DNA of 64,000 nt from Bacteroidia bacterium. GTDB taxonomy: Bacteria > Bacteroidota > Bacteroidia > Bacteroidales > Paludibacteraceae. The notes beneath the pieces are model-generated. The model was not told the DNA's origin. It was given only the letters and a program-made list of their open reading frames with translations, and made no database searches. Below, one piece after another: positions 1 to 8,248 of the stretch. Positions within the stretch are counted from its first letter, which is position 1, and each line of letters opens with the position of its first letter. The position numbers and the translations under genes are program-made. The stretch is from positions 1 through 64,000 of the forward strand of contig JAGKVE010000002.1 in NCBI GenBank assembly GCA_021152555.1, given 5' to 3'.

Positions 1-115
1 TTAGGTATTAAATAAACTCTTTTAGGTATCGAGTCAAAAGTTTACGATTTTTAAGATTACATCTCAGTTATCGAGTCAACCTTTTTCAGTTTTAGTCAGT
101 GTTGTTTAATTGGTT

Positions 116-181
116 ATATCGTCCGTATATCCTCCGTATATCGTCCGTAAATTGTCCGTAGATTGTGCGTAAATGTTACGA
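116..181. repeat. 11-bp tandem repeat array
   Basis: Five contiguous 11-bp units of the form ATATCGTCCGT (116, 127, 138, 149, 160) are followed by a degenerate sixth (171-181). The period is exactly 11 bp. The array lies just downstream of the leftward promoter at 202-232, so it would form part of the 5' leader of a minus-strand transcript leaving the left edge of the window. No protein reading is convincing here. Confidence 0.85.
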
Positions 182-201
182 CGGAAACAGCTAATCGGGT
201 G

Positions 202-232
202 CAAAGGTACAATAAAAAAGTGACATATGCAA
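202..232 (-). promoter_or_regulatory. Bacteroidetes-type promoter reading left
   Basis: On the minus strand TTG (230-232) is followed after exactly 20 nt by TACCTTTG (202-209). This matches the Bacteroidetes -33/-7 promoter (TTTG, 19-21 nt, TAnnTTTG). Transcription would start near 198 and run off the left edge. The gene it serves is not in the window. Confidence 0.6.
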
Positions 233-270
233 GAGGGAGGGGCGTTTTTCGGGAAAAATCAGGTAAGGAA

Positions 271-552
271 GGCGGATACAGGGGATCGCGCTCGAAGAGC
301 ACGAACACAGGACCGGAAGGGAGGGGAAGTAGGAATCGCGGTATTAACCGCGAGAGCAGGACCAAATGGAAAAGAGAGCGTGGCGGATACGGAGGGCGCG
401 AGCGAGGGACGGGCTGGAAAATCCGGAAAGTCCGGACCGCTATGCTCATCCGGGGAAGAAGCGGGCGGATACAGGGGATCGCGCTCAAAGAGCACGAACA
501 CAGGACCGGAAGGGAGGGGAAGTAGGGCTCGCGGTATTAGCTACGAGAGCAG
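271..552. repeat. 89-bp direct repeat in purine-rich non-coding DNA
   Basis: Copies at 271-359 and 464-552 differ at about 6 of 89 positions. Five of the differences fall in a terminal hairpin: copy 1 has TCGCGGT, loop ATTA, ACCGCGA; copy 2 keeps most pairing through wobbles. A fragment of a third copy begins near 382 (GGCGGATAC). The plus strand of 230-590 is strongly purine-rich. Several overlapping ORFs occupy 114-796 in different frames, but none has a promoter, a ribosome-binding site or a recognisable domain. I see no gene between 240 and 580. Confidence 0.75.
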
Positions 553-585
553 AACCCTCGGTGAGGGGGGCGAAGGGGGCGAAGA

Positions 586-670
586 TGGACATTTTGGCAC
601 AGAGGTGGACAAAATGACACCCAAGGGTGGACAATTTGGCAGGGTTCGGACATGTGGCACAGACATTGCA
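586..670 (+). promoter_or_regulatory. sigma54-like promoter with four phased upstream boxes
   Basis: TGGCAC (655-660), 5 nt, TTGCA (666-670) fits the sigma54 -24/-12 consensus TGGCACRNNNNTTGCW. Related boxes with the pattern GGACA-(A/T)3-TGRCA lie at 586-600, 606-620, 628-642 and, one base shorter, 647-660. Their spacings of 20, 22 and 19 bp put them about two helical turns apart, on one face of the DNA. The last box overlaps the -24 element. The next gene downstream is the hsp20 gene at 808, giving a leader of about 125 nt. The boxes may bind an enhancer-binding protein; this is inference. Confidence 0.55.
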
Positions 671-807
671 CTATCTATGACGAAAACGTTAAAGCACGTG
701 AGACTGCAAAAGCAAGCAGCACTACTGCAAAGCAGCATGCAAAACAACTACTCCTACAGCTCATGCAAAAAACGCAAATTGTTTAACTTAAATTAGGAGG
801 ATTTATT

Positions 808-1263
808 ATGACACCTGCAATGTATCGTAGAAACAGTTGGTTCCCAACAGTATTTGATGAGTTCCTGAACTCGGATTTGATGGAGCAATCGTGCCCCTCT
901 TGGGCTAAGAACACCGTAAGTACAACCGCTCCGTCGGTTAACGTCAAGGAAACCGAGAAAGCGTATATCGTTGAACTGGCAGCGCCGGGCGTAAAGAAAG
1001 ACTACTGCCGCGTTCATGTCGATGAGGATCACAACCTCTGCGTCGCCATCGAGAACAAGTTCGAACACAAAGAGGAAGACAAACACTCCCACTACCTGCG
1101 CCGCGAGTTCTCGTACACCAACTATGAGCAGAAATACAGTCTGCCGGATGATGTGAACGAAGAAGAAATCAACGCCAAGGTGGAAGACGGTATTCTGACT
1201 ATCGAACTGCCGAAACTCCAGAAAGTAGTAGGCAAGACGACGAAACAGATTGAGATCAAATAA
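808..1263 (+). CDS. Small heat-shock protein, Hsp20/alpha-crystallin family
   Basis: This 151-residue protein is a cytoplasmic ATP-independent holdase that binds unfolding proteins under stress. After a variable N-terminal arm of about 45 residues, the alpha-crystallin domain starts at SVNVKETEKAYIVELAAPG and ends with the beta-strand segment VEDGILTIELPK. The length is normal for bacterial Hsp20. The ATG at 808 follows a strong ribosome-binding site (TAGGAGG near 795). It is monocistronic: a bidirectional terminator follows at 1336-1362 and the convergent sodB gene lies beyond. The sigma54-like control region at 586-670 suggests regulation by an activator rather than by the housekeeping promoter alone. 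Confidence 0.95.
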   Translation: MTPAMYRRNSWFPTVFDEFLNSDLMEQSCPSWAKNTVSTTAPSVNVKETEKAYIVELAAPGVKKDYCRVHVDEDHNLCVAIENKFEHKEEDKHSHYLRREFSYTNYEQKYSLPDDVNEEEINAKVEDGILTIELPKLQKVVGKTTKQIEIK

Positions 1264-1320
1264 AGTTGAGAGTTGAGAGTTTAGAGTTTAGAGAAGTTTA
1301 AAGTTCTAAAGTTTCAAAGT
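1264..1320. repeat. Heptamer array after hsp20
   Basis: Directly after the hsp20 stop codon come heptamers AGTTGAG (1264, 1271) and AGTTTAG (1278, 1285), followed by degenerate AAAGTTT-like units up to about 1320. The array is not coding and lies between the stop codon and the terminator. Confidence 0.75.
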
Positions 1321-1335
1321 CGAAAGCATTGAAAA

Positions 1336-1362
1336 ACGGCAACCGGAAGGCTGCCGTTTTTT
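1336..1362. terminator. Bidirectional terminator between hsp20 and sodB
   Basis: Stem ACGGCA (1336-1341) pairs with TGCCGT (1352-1357), with additional CC/GG pairing inside. A T-run follows on the plus strand (1357-1362) and an A-run precedes it (1332-1336), so the hairpin can stop both convergent genes. Confidence 0.8.
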
Positions 1363-1380
1363 GTCGATGAAACCGAGGGT

Positions 1381-1989
1381 TTAGCCTATATACCGACGGT
1401 TGATTTCCTGCCAGTTGATGAGTTGCCAGAGGTCATGCAGATGCGCTGCACGGCGGTTGCGGTAATCAATATAATAGGCGTGCTCCCACACGTCCATCGT
1501 CAGCAGCGGTTTCAGTCCCTTGGTGAGCGGATTGCCGGCATTGGGTTCCTGAGTGATGACCAGTTGCCCGTTCTTGTCCGCCGACAGCCACACCCAGCCG
1601 GAACCGAAGAGCGTCACGCCCTTCTGCTCGAACTCCGCCATAAACGTCTCCAACGACCCGAAATCACGGATGATGGCCTCAATTATAGGCAATTGATGGA
1701 ATGATGGATCGATGGAATGATGCTCATCGTAGGGTTTGAACTGGGTGAAGTACAGGTTGTGGTTGAGGATCTGGCCGGCATTGTTGAAGATCGCGCCTTG
1801 GGATTTGGCGACAATCTCCTCCAATGGCATGGCCTCGAACTCCGTTCCGGCAACGAGTTTATTGAGGTTATCTACATAGGTCTGCAGGTGCTTACCATAG
1901 TGATATTCAATCGTTTCCCGACTGATGACGGGTTCCAGCGCATTGGGCGCGTAAGGAAGCGCGATTAAGGAAAAAATGATGTTTAGCAT
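1381..1989 (-). CDS. sodB: Superoxide dismutase, Fe-type
   Basis: This 202-residue cytoplasmic enzyme converts superoxide to hydrogen peroxide and oxygen. The expected metal ligands are His30 (HYGKH), His77 (NHNLYF), Asp166 and His170 (DVWEHAYY). The active-site glutamine is Gln73 in NNAGQILNH, as in Fe-type enzymes, and the Mn-type glutamine of the C-terminal half is absent (NAGNPL instead). Members of this family in Bacteroides can be cambialistic, so use of Mn is possible. The N-terminus, before LPYAPNALEPVIS, is more hydrophobic than usual, but no clear export signal or cleavage site is seen. It converges with hsp20 and sits beside rubrerythrin, another oxidative-stress gene. Confidence 0.95.
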   Translation of the reverse strand: MLNIIFSLIALPYAPNALEPVISRETIEYHYGKHLQTYVDNLNKLVAGTEFEAMPLEEIVAKSQGAIFNNAGQILNHNLYFTQFKPYDEHHSIDPSFHQLPIIEAIIRDFGSLETFMAEFEQKGVTLFGSGWVWLSADKNGQLVITQEPNAGNPLTKGLKPLLTMDVWEHAYYIDYRNRRAAHLHDLWQLINWQEINRRYIG

Positions 1990-2188
1990 ATGTTTTTCAA
2001 ATTTAGGATTTCAACTTACTCTTTGATACCAAAAGTAAAGAAAAATCAGTAGTGTTCACTAAAAAAGTAAATAAAACCAAGATAAACTCTTTGAGTGCTT
2101 AGGAGCAGAGCTCCTTGAACCAAATGATACTAAAAACCTACTTATAACAGAAATAAAATCTGTTTGTAAATGTGGTAGAAAATGATAA

Positions 2189-2731
2189 TTAGTAATTTTC
2201 TGGCAAAAGCTGGAAGTAGGCTTGTGCGTGGTGGCAGACGGGGCACTCTTCGGGAGCGGATTTGCCGACTACGATATGGCCGCAGTTAGAGCATTGCCAG
2301 ATGCAGTCGCCATCGCGAGAGAAGACCACCTTGTCCTCGATGTTCTTGAGCAGTTTGCGGTAACGCTCTTCGTGATGTTTCTCGATAGCGCCGACCATGG
2401 CAAACTTAGCTGCAATCTCGGTAAAGCCCTCTTCTTCCGCCTCTTTCGCCATGCGGGCGTACATGTCGGTCCACTCGGCATTCTCGCCTGCAGCGGCGTC
2501 TGCGAGGTTGGTTGCGGTGTCGCTGATTTTACCTCCGTTGAGGTATTTGTACCAAAGTTCCGCATGCTCTTTCTCGTTGGCTGCAGTCTCTTCAAAAATC
2601 TTACTGATCTGCACATAACCATCCTTCTTTGCCTTCGATGCAAAATACGTGTACTTGTTGCGAGCCATCGACTCGCCTGCGAAAGCCTCCATGAGGTTCT
2701 TTTCGGTTTTTGTTCCTTTCAAATCTTTCAT
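2189..2731 (-). CDS. rbr: Rubrerythrin
   Basis: This 180-residue non-haem di-iron protein reduces hydrogen peroxide in anaerobes. A ferritin-like four-helix domain carries the di-iron carboxylates (EAFAGES near residue 20, EETAANEKEH near 50, AIEKHHEERY near 120). A C-terminal rubredoxin-like knuckle holds iron with CSNC and CPVC pairs. I chose the start at 2731 (MKDLKGTKTE). A longer reading to 2779 would translate through the promoter at 2766-2796 and must be wrong; the in-frame ATG at 2737 is a second possibility. Its position next to sodB suggests a shared oxygen-defence role, though each gene is transcribed separately. Confidence 0.95.
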   Translation of the reverse strand: MKDLKGTKTEKNLMEAFAGESMARNKYTYFASKAKKDGYVQISKIFEETAANEKEHAELWYKYLNGGKISDTATNLADAAAGENAEWTDMYARMAKEAEEEGFTEIAAKFAMVGAIEKHHEERYRKLLKNIEDKVVFSRDGDCIWQCSNCGHIVVGKSAPEECPVCHHAQAYFQLLPENY

Positions 2732-2765
2732 AATCATTTTTTTTTGAGGATTAATATTTCGCCTG

Positions 2766-2796
2766 CAAAGGTACAACAAATTTTTGAAATGTGCAA
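2766..2796 (-). promoter_or_regulatory. Promoter of rubrerythrin
   Basis: Minus strand: TTG (2794-2796), 20 nt, TACCTTTG (2766-2773). The start of transcription would lie near 2760, about 25-30 nt before the rubrerythrin ATG, and it rules out the upstream ATG at 2779. Confidence 0.75.
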
Positions 2797-2878
2797 GATT
2801 TTGGTGGATTTTTTGTGAAATAGAGCATCATGAATAAAGCGAACCAAAGCACGAAAGGCACAATTTTACAGTTTTCTC

Positions 2879-2909
2879 TTGCGTATATCAGAAAATTTGT
2901 GTATCTTTG
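2879..2909 (+). promoter_or_regulatory. Promoter of the T9SS cargo gene at 2935
   Basis: TTG (2879-2881), 20 nt, TATCTTTG (2902-2909). It lies inside the longer ORF reading that starts at 2830, so the gene must start at the downstream ATG (2935). Confidence 0.75.
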
Positions 2910-2934
2910 CCGCCGAATTGAAAACTTAATCACT

Positions 2935-5900
2935 ATGAGGAAGAATATACTCCCTTATTTTTTACTATTTCTCTTCGCGTGCGTAAGCGCGTCTCGTGTG
3001 AACGCGGCGAACGAGACGTACGATGTATGGAACGGTGCCACGCCAACAACGGTGGATATATCCGCATCGCCTATTACCGTGAACACGGCTGCCGAACTGG
3101 CGTGGTTGTCTGCTAATATCCCTTCGGACGGTTATGAAAACAAGACTATCATCCTGGCAGCGAACATTGACCTGAATGGTTTCAAATGGCAGCCCATCGG
3201 CAATGCCGCCACGCCTTTCAAGGGTACGTTCAACGGCAACGGCCATCTTATCCGCGGTCTGCGTTCATTAGAAGGCACGGACGGCGTGGGTCTGTTCGGC
3301 TATGTGGCGCAGGGCGCCAAAATCGGGCAGTTGGGTATCAGCGGCGGCACCATAGTAGCCAAGCCCAAACGCCGCATAGGTGCTTTGGCCGGAGTGTGCG
3401 ACGGAGATATCAGCCAGTGCTGGACGATGGCCCAGATAGCCGCAGCCGGCAATGTAGTCGGCAGTCTGGTGGGCGAGCTGACCGCCAACGGTTCGATAAC
3501 CGACTGCTACAACGCAGGTCTTATTCTGAACGGTTCAGACACTATCGGCGGCATCGTGGGCTATAACAACGGCGGTATGCTCAGACGCGTCTATCATGTC
3601 GGTTATGCGAAGAACGGCAAGGCCATCGTGGGCGTTGACGAGAACGGTACGTACGATGCCTGCTACTACGACCGCAAGTTATATTACCAACAACCGGGCG
3701 TGGTGAACCCCAACGTCATTCCTGTGGACGAGACGGAGAAGATGTATGATATCTTCGACGGTGTGCCGGGCTGGACGACCAATGTGTCCGATAAATTATA
3801 CCCGATACTAAGCACGTTTGCAGACACGGATGCCGCCAAACTATCCGTTGCTCCGATGTTCATAGAGAAAGATTCCAAGGACCCTGTCAATCATGCCAAT
3901 GACCTGATAGAGCCATTTACAGTGAGCATTGTGAATAACGTGAGTTGGGTTTGCCGGGACAAGGATGACGAGCAGTGGATTCAAATATCGGCCGACAACG
4001 TGACGGTTGTTCGTCCTTGCTCGGAGACCGATGTGCTGGTCGATTCGAAACTGAATGGCGAGACCCGCGTAGTCTATATGCGCCCTCGCCGATGGGATGA
4101 TTTCCAGCCCGGACAGATAGACGGTGAACAGAGAGATTTCTGTTTCAAAGAAGAGGTGAAGATACATGATTTTGTCGCGCAACAGGATGCGGATTTCGGA
4201 TGGGAGACAGGGCGTTATTATTATCTGATGGAACGCTCGGCGATTGTGGGAACCGATACTATCCCATATGATACGCTCTATAACGGAGAAACTGAACAAA
4301 TACAATACGCAGACTGGCTCAACGACGCAGGCCAGATACCGACGGACAAAGCCGGTTGGTTTGTACTGCGCCGTTTTGCGCATGACTCGGTCTGTGTGCT
4401 CGATTGGGTACGTTCAGAGGGCCAGTTCGTCTATCGGGTGTTCGGTGAGTTCGACCCGGGTAAGATTGCTTCGGGCCGCGATACGGTTTATCTGGACCCC
4501 TCTCCTGTGACAGCAACCGTATCAAGCGTGCGTCCTGCCAATGGCGGCGGCGGTCCGATTACTTATACATGGCAAAACAACGGCAATGCCCTGGCAGGAA
4601 CGGACACCGAGTCGCTGTCCTATAACATTACTTCCGCCGGCGTTTATGTCTTTACGCGCACGGCAATTGACAGTGCGCAGTGCGGTAGTGCAAACAAAAC
4701 ATCTGAAGGCGAATATACATATGTTATCTTTGACAAGTTCGACCCGGGTGCTGTCAACGAGGAGGCAGACAAACAGTTCTGTACCGTAGAAGACGCGTTG
4801 GCCTACACTGTCAGTGCAACAGCGGCAACGGGCGGTAGCCTGAAGTATCATTACCAATGGTACATGCTGAACGACAATACGGAGACTGCCATCGATGGTG
4901 CCACGGAGCAGAACCTGCCGTTGTCATCGCTGACTCTTCAGGCAGGCAAAGACTATACCTTCATCCGCAAGGCAGAGGACGACACCCGTTTTACCGACTG
5001 GCAGAACAGCCGCCAGAAACAGACGATTCATATCATGGCCACTCTTTCGCCGGGTGCCATCAAAGACGGTGCGCTCGCCAAAGAATGTCTGGCATACGAT
5101 GCGGACGGCAGTGCCACAATAACCGTCAAGGTTTCCGAGACAACACCCTCTTCCGGAGAAGACAACCGCGAGTATCGCTGGGTGCGTCAGCCGGGAGGTG
5201 ACGTAGTGGGCGGCACGCCTTCGCTGGATTATACATTCCCTGTATCCGAAATCATGTTAGGCACAACCTATACCTACACCCGCGAGGTGCGTAACCCGGG
5301 GTGTGACTGGCAACTCTCGGACGGCGCGGCAACACAGTATTACGGGCAGAGTCAGTATGAGGAGCGGACAATTATCGTGTGCGATGAAGATATGCCGTAC
5401 ACGATGGAGTGGTACACAGCCGACGGCGTTCGTTCGACCCATACCTTCAATACTGCCAATGATACATGGCGTGTTACGGACAACAGTTTCGATTGTCCGC
5501 ACGATACGCTGTTCAAGATTGAGGTGGTGGCGGTACCGGAACTGACCATGGAATCGCACGCCAGTTTCTGCCAGATGACGGGCTCTATCACGCTTTATTT
5601 CGAGCAGTCGGAAGAGTTGTCGGATATATTCCATATCACCTATTCTCCGGATATGGCGAAGTACATGGGAGCACCGGATACCACGGGCACCATTACAGCG
5701 CCGGGTACTATCGTGCTGGATAATGTGCCGAGCATCGGAACGGGCGACATCTATCTGCTGGTACAAATCGGCTATTCTGACGGCACGGGCGAAGGGCTCT
5801 GCTTCAGCCGAAGCCAGAAGATGGACCTCTATGTAAGTCTCGGCGGCTATGTGCATAGCAAATACGACCGCGTGCTGTTTGTGGACAACAACCCCGAGAA

Positions 5901-6336
5901 CGGCATTGATGTCGGAACAGCGGAAAAACTGCAGTTCAAATCGTACCAGTGGTACAAAAACGGTGTGCTTCAGGAAGGTCAGACAGGTCAGTATTACCAT
6001 GAGGACGGCAAGCAGCTGAACGGCGTTTATTACGTCATGCTGACGGATACCAAGGACCATCAATACCGCTCATGTGATGTGGTTATGCCCGCCGGGACGG
6101 AGGCTAACATGCCGCAGAACAGCGCAGTCTATCCTATTCCGGCCACGGCAGGACAGACTCTGACGATAGAGGGACAAGGCGACGCGCAGATTATCTCCTC
6201 TTCCGGAGAGTGCCTCACGCGCATGGAAATCAACGGCTCTGCTACTGTATCCGCTCCGCGCGTAGCAGGGTTGTACTACGTACAGGTTACCAATGCGCAC
6301 GGAGAGAAAGAAATGCATAAACTGATTGTTAAATGA
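2935..6336 (+). CDS. Secreted T9SS cargo protein with GLUG-like and Ig-like repeats
   Basis: This 1133-residue protein has a signal peptide (MRKNILPYFLLFLFACVSA). Residues about 85-215 contain glycine-rich GLUG-like repeats (GTFNGNGHLIRGL, GLFGYV, GGIVGYNNGG) typical of surface beta-helices. Three Ig-like units of about 90 residues follow between about 505 and 785, each opening with F/L-x-PG-x-I. The C-terminus is a classical T9SS type A sorting tail: VYPIPA, then GLYYVQV and the terminal KLIVK. It is therefore expected to cross the outer membrane by T9SS and be attached to the cell surface. No catalytic domain is recognised, so adhesion is only a guess. The start at 2935 is fixed by the promoter. 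The stop is 14 nt before the OmpA-like gene, suggesting a two-gene operon. Confidence 0.85.
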   Translation: MRKNILPYFLLFLFACVSASRVNAANETYDVWNGATPTTVDISASPITVNTAAELAWLSANIPSDGYENKTIILAANIDLNGFKWQPIGNAATPFKGTFNGNGHLIRGLRSLEGTDGVGLFGYVAQGAKIGQLGISGGTIVAKPKRRIGALAGVCDGDISQCWTMAQIAAAGNVVGSLVGELTANGSITDCYNAGLILNGSDTIGGIVGYNNGGMLRRVYHVGYAKNGKAIVGVDENGTYDACYYDRKLYYQQPGVVNPNVIPVDETEKMYDIFDGVPGWTTNVSDKLYPILSTFADTDAAKLSVAPMFIEKDSKDPVNHANDLIEPFTVSIVNNVSWVCRDKDDEQWIQISADNVTVVRPCSETDVLVDSKLNGETRVVYMRPRRWDDFQPGQIDGEQRDFCFKEEVKIHDFVAQQDADFGWETGRYYYLMERSAIVGTDTIPYDTLYNGETEQIQYADWLNDAGQIPTDKAGWFVLRRFAHDSVCVLDWVRSEGQFVYRVFGEFDPGKIASGRDTVYLDPSPVTATVSSVRPANGGGGPITYTWQNNGNALAGTDTESLSYNITSAGVYVFTRTAIDSAQCGSANKTSEGEYTYVIFDKFDPGAVNEEADKQFCTVEDALAYTVSATAATGGSLKYHYQWYMLNDNTETAIDGATEQNLPLSSLTLQAGKDYTFIRKAEDDTRFTDWQNSRQKQTIHIMATLSPGAIKDGALAKECLAYDADGSATITVKVSETTPSSGEDNREYRWVRQPGGDVVGGTPSLDYTFPVSEIMLGTTYTYTREVRNPGCDWQLSDGAATQYYGQSQYEERTIIVCDEDMPYTMEWYTADGVRSTHTFNTANDTWRVTDNSFDCPHDTLFKIEVVAVPELTMESHASFCQMTGSITLYFEQSEELSDIFHITYSPDMAKYMGAPDTTGTITAPGTIVLDNVPSIGTGDIYLLVQIGYSDGTGEGLCFSRSQKMDLYVSLGGYVHSKYDRVLFVDNNPENGIDVGTAEKLQFKSYQWYKNGVLQEGQTGQYYHEDGKQLNGVYYVMLTDTKDHQYRSCDVVMPAGTEANMPQNSAVYPIPATAGQTLTIEGQGDAQIISSSGECLTRMEINGSATVSAPRVAGLYYVQVTNAHGEKEMHKLIVK

Positions 6337-6350
6337 TAGGAGGACCGGAT

Positions 6351-8192
6351 ATGAGAAAAATATTTTTAATAGCAAGTATCTTGTTCGCAGCCGCCTCTTT
6401 ATCGGCTAAACAATATCCCGACTCAGTAAAACAAGCGAGTGCCGAAGAGCCGAACATAGCGTATGGCTGGAACTTTGAGTTCGCCGGAGGTGTCGGCTTC
6501 GGTAATTATCTGTACAAACAAATTGGCTCCAAATACACCTCTCCGCATGTGACGAACAAACTGGGATTCCCGACGGGCAATGCAACTGTTGGTATCAGTT
6601 ATTACTTTGTACCATGGATGGGTATCGGAACAGGTGCACAGTTCTCTACTTATGTCAATAAGGCGGCCGTTTCGCAACCATGGGTACTGAGCACACAGGA
6701 CCCGTACGGCGATGATTATACGATTACTTCCCGTCCGGTGGGTCTGACGGAGACCCAGAACATCTATATGGTGGAGATTCCGCTGGCATTGAAGTTCCGC
6801 GCACGTCCCGGTGTATGCGGTTTTACGGCTACGGCGGGTGTGAAATTCGGTATTCCGGTGTATAACAGCTACAAACTGTCGGAAGGTTCGTTTGAGAACT
6901 CGGTGTATTATCCGATGTTCGACCTGACTATGCAGGATGTGCCGAGCGTAGTAGAAAACGTACAGATTCCTTCGGCTACGGCGTCTTCGCTCACAACGAC
7001 CGATATGGGCCCAAACGTGCCTAACCTGCGCACACTCAATTATGCTGCATACGCGGAAATAGGCATGCTTATCCGAGTGCATCAGCGTGTCGAACTGGCT
7101 ATTACAGCCTTTGCTAATTATTACGTCAACGACGTTATGAATGTACATGGAACGCAAGATTTGGGATTCGGCGTCGGGCATAGCACCGGTGAATATCCCA
7201 TGCCTTATACAACGGCATATGACGGTGTGCTGCGAACCAATGAAGTGGAGACGCTGCATCCATGGTCTGCGGGATTGAAACTGGGTATCCAGATCAATGC
7301 AAACCGAACGAAGGCACAACGCGAGTATGACAGGCAGCAACGCAAGAAAAAACCCGTTGAGACGCCCAAAGATACAGTGCCTGAGCCGATAGAAGAACCG
7401 ATTGCCGAAGAGCCGGTTGATACGGTGCCTGCGGAACCCGAAATGAGCGAGCGGGATAAGGCTATGATCCGCATTCAGGAAATCGCGCGCGAGTATAATA
7501 TTGATATATGCGAAGATATTTGTGTGCCGATCCCTGTCTTCATCCACGATACGGTTTATATATCCGCCGAACCTACTCCTAATGACCCTGTCGCCCGGGC
7601 ATTACATGAGGAACTCAAGCAATCTGTTATCTATTTCGACCTCGATAAAGCAGATCCGATTCTGAAACCGGAAGATATACTGGAGCGTATCGCCGATGTG
7701 CTGCGCCGTCATCCGGATCAGAAGATTCATATCAACGGTCACGCGTGCAAGTTAGGCAAGCCGGCATATAACAAACGCCTTGCATTGCGCCGCGCCAACG
7801 CCGTAGCGGATAAGTTACGTGCTCTCGGTGTAGCTGATAACCAGATGATTATCACCAGTCTTGGTTCCGAAGTGCCGTTCCGTTATAACGGCAAGCATCA
7901 ACTGTCCAAAGACCGCCGCGTAGAGATTGTCCCCAACGACCGCATGACTGAGGTTGTCAAGCCCGGTTCACGCCTTGCGCAGATTGCACGGCGTCATTAC
8001 GGCGAACCTGAATACTGGGTATTCATCTATGAGGCGAACCGCGACAAAATCAAAGACCCGAGCGATCTTCCTGTCGGCGTGGAATTGGTTATACCTGACC
8101 TATCCGAACGCCTCAAGAACATGACGGAAACGCAAGCTCTCAACGAGGCCAAACGACTCAAAGAAGAGATAATGAGGAACAAAGCCCAGTAA
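6351..8192 (+). CDS. Outer-membrane barrel protein with OmpA and LysM domains
   Basis: This 613-residue protein starts with a signal peptide (MRKIFLIASILFAAASLSA). Residues about 25-330 are a beta-barrel-like region with alternating hydrophobic strands. A proline/glutamate-rich linker (EPIEEPIAEEPVDTVP) leads to an OmpA C-terminal domain at about 416-531 (YFDLDKA, INGHACKLG, NKRLALRRANAV, KDRRVEIV). The last part is LysM-like (VVKPGSRLAQIARRHYGEPE ... VIPDL), ending in a charged helix. Both C-terminal domains bind peptidoglycan in their families, so the protein probably anchors the outer membrane to the wall. The ATG at 6351 follows AGGAGG at 6338-6343; an ATG at 6333 overlapping the previous stop is less likely. 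The barrel resembles those at 10457, 15722 and 34047. Confidence 0.85.
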   Translation: MRKIFLIASILFAAASLSAKQYPDSVKQASAEEPNIAYGWNFEFAGGVGFGNYLYKQIGSKYTSPHVTNKLGFPTGNATVGISYYFVPWMGIGTGAQFSTYVNKAAVSQPWVLSTQDPYGDDYTITSRPVGLTETQNIYMVEIPLALKFRARPGVCGFTATAGVKFGIPVYNSYKLSEGSFENSVYYPMFDLTMQDVPSVVENVQIPSATASSLTTTDMGPNVPNLRTLNYAAYAEIGMLIRVHQRVELAITAFANYYVNDVMNVHGTQDLGFGVGHSTGEYPMPYTTAYDGVLRTNEVETLHPWSAGLKLGIQINANRTKAQREYDRQQRKKKPVETPKDTVPEPIEEPIAEEPVDTVPAEPEMSERDKAMIRIQEIAREYNIDICEDICVPIPVFIHDTVYISAEPTPNDPVARALHEELKQSVIYFDLDKADPILKPEDILERIADVLRRHPDQKIHINGHACKLGKPAYNKRLALRRANAVADKLRALGVADNQMIITSLGSEVPFRYNGKHQLSKDRRVEIVPNDRMTEVVKPGSRLAQIARRHYGEPEYWVFIYEANRDKIKDPSDLPVGVELVIPDLSERLKNMTETQALNEAKRLKEEIMRNKAQ

Positions 8193-8195
8193 TCA

Positions 8196-8230
8196 AAAAA
8201 TCCCACATACATCGTGCATGTGGGATTTTT
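8196..8230. terminator. Bidirectional terminator between OmpA-like gene and metG
   Basis: AAAAATCCCACAT (8196-8208) pairs perfectly with ATGTGGGATTTTT (8218-8230) around a 9-nt loop, with A- and T-runs at the two ends. It sits between two convergent stop codons. Confidence 0.9.
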
Positions 8231-8248
8231 GTTTGCCCGAATACGGCA

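Noticed and set aside
424..437. GGAAAGTCCGGACC resembles the conserved GAGGAAAGTCC core of RNase P RNA
   Set aside because: The other conserved blocks of RNase P RNA (such as ACAGAA and the AACCCGGCTTA region) are not found nearby, so this is not rnpB.
114..796. Five overlapping ORFs of 68-189 codons on both strands
   Set aside because: They occupy the same purine-rich repeat DNA in different frames, have Arg/Gly/Pro-rich low-complexity products, and lack promoters, ribosome-binding sites or domains.
2101..2115. Hairpin AGGAGC/GCTCCT as terminator of rubrerythrin
   Set aside because: There is no T-run after the stem on the minus strand and the stem is only 6 bp, so support is too weak.
2737..2779. 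Longer N-terminus for rubrerythrin
   Set aside because: The reading goes through the rubrerythrin promoter and lies upstream of the predicted transcription start.
2830..2934. Longer N-terminus for the T9SS cargo protein
   Set aside because: It translates through the promoter (TATCTTTG at 2902-2909), and a normal signal peptide starts at 2935.
5257..7547. Antisense ORFs of 268 and 374 codons opposite the cargo and OmpA-like genes
   Set aside because: They lie wholly within well-supported genes on the other strand and have no domain, promoter or signal of their own.
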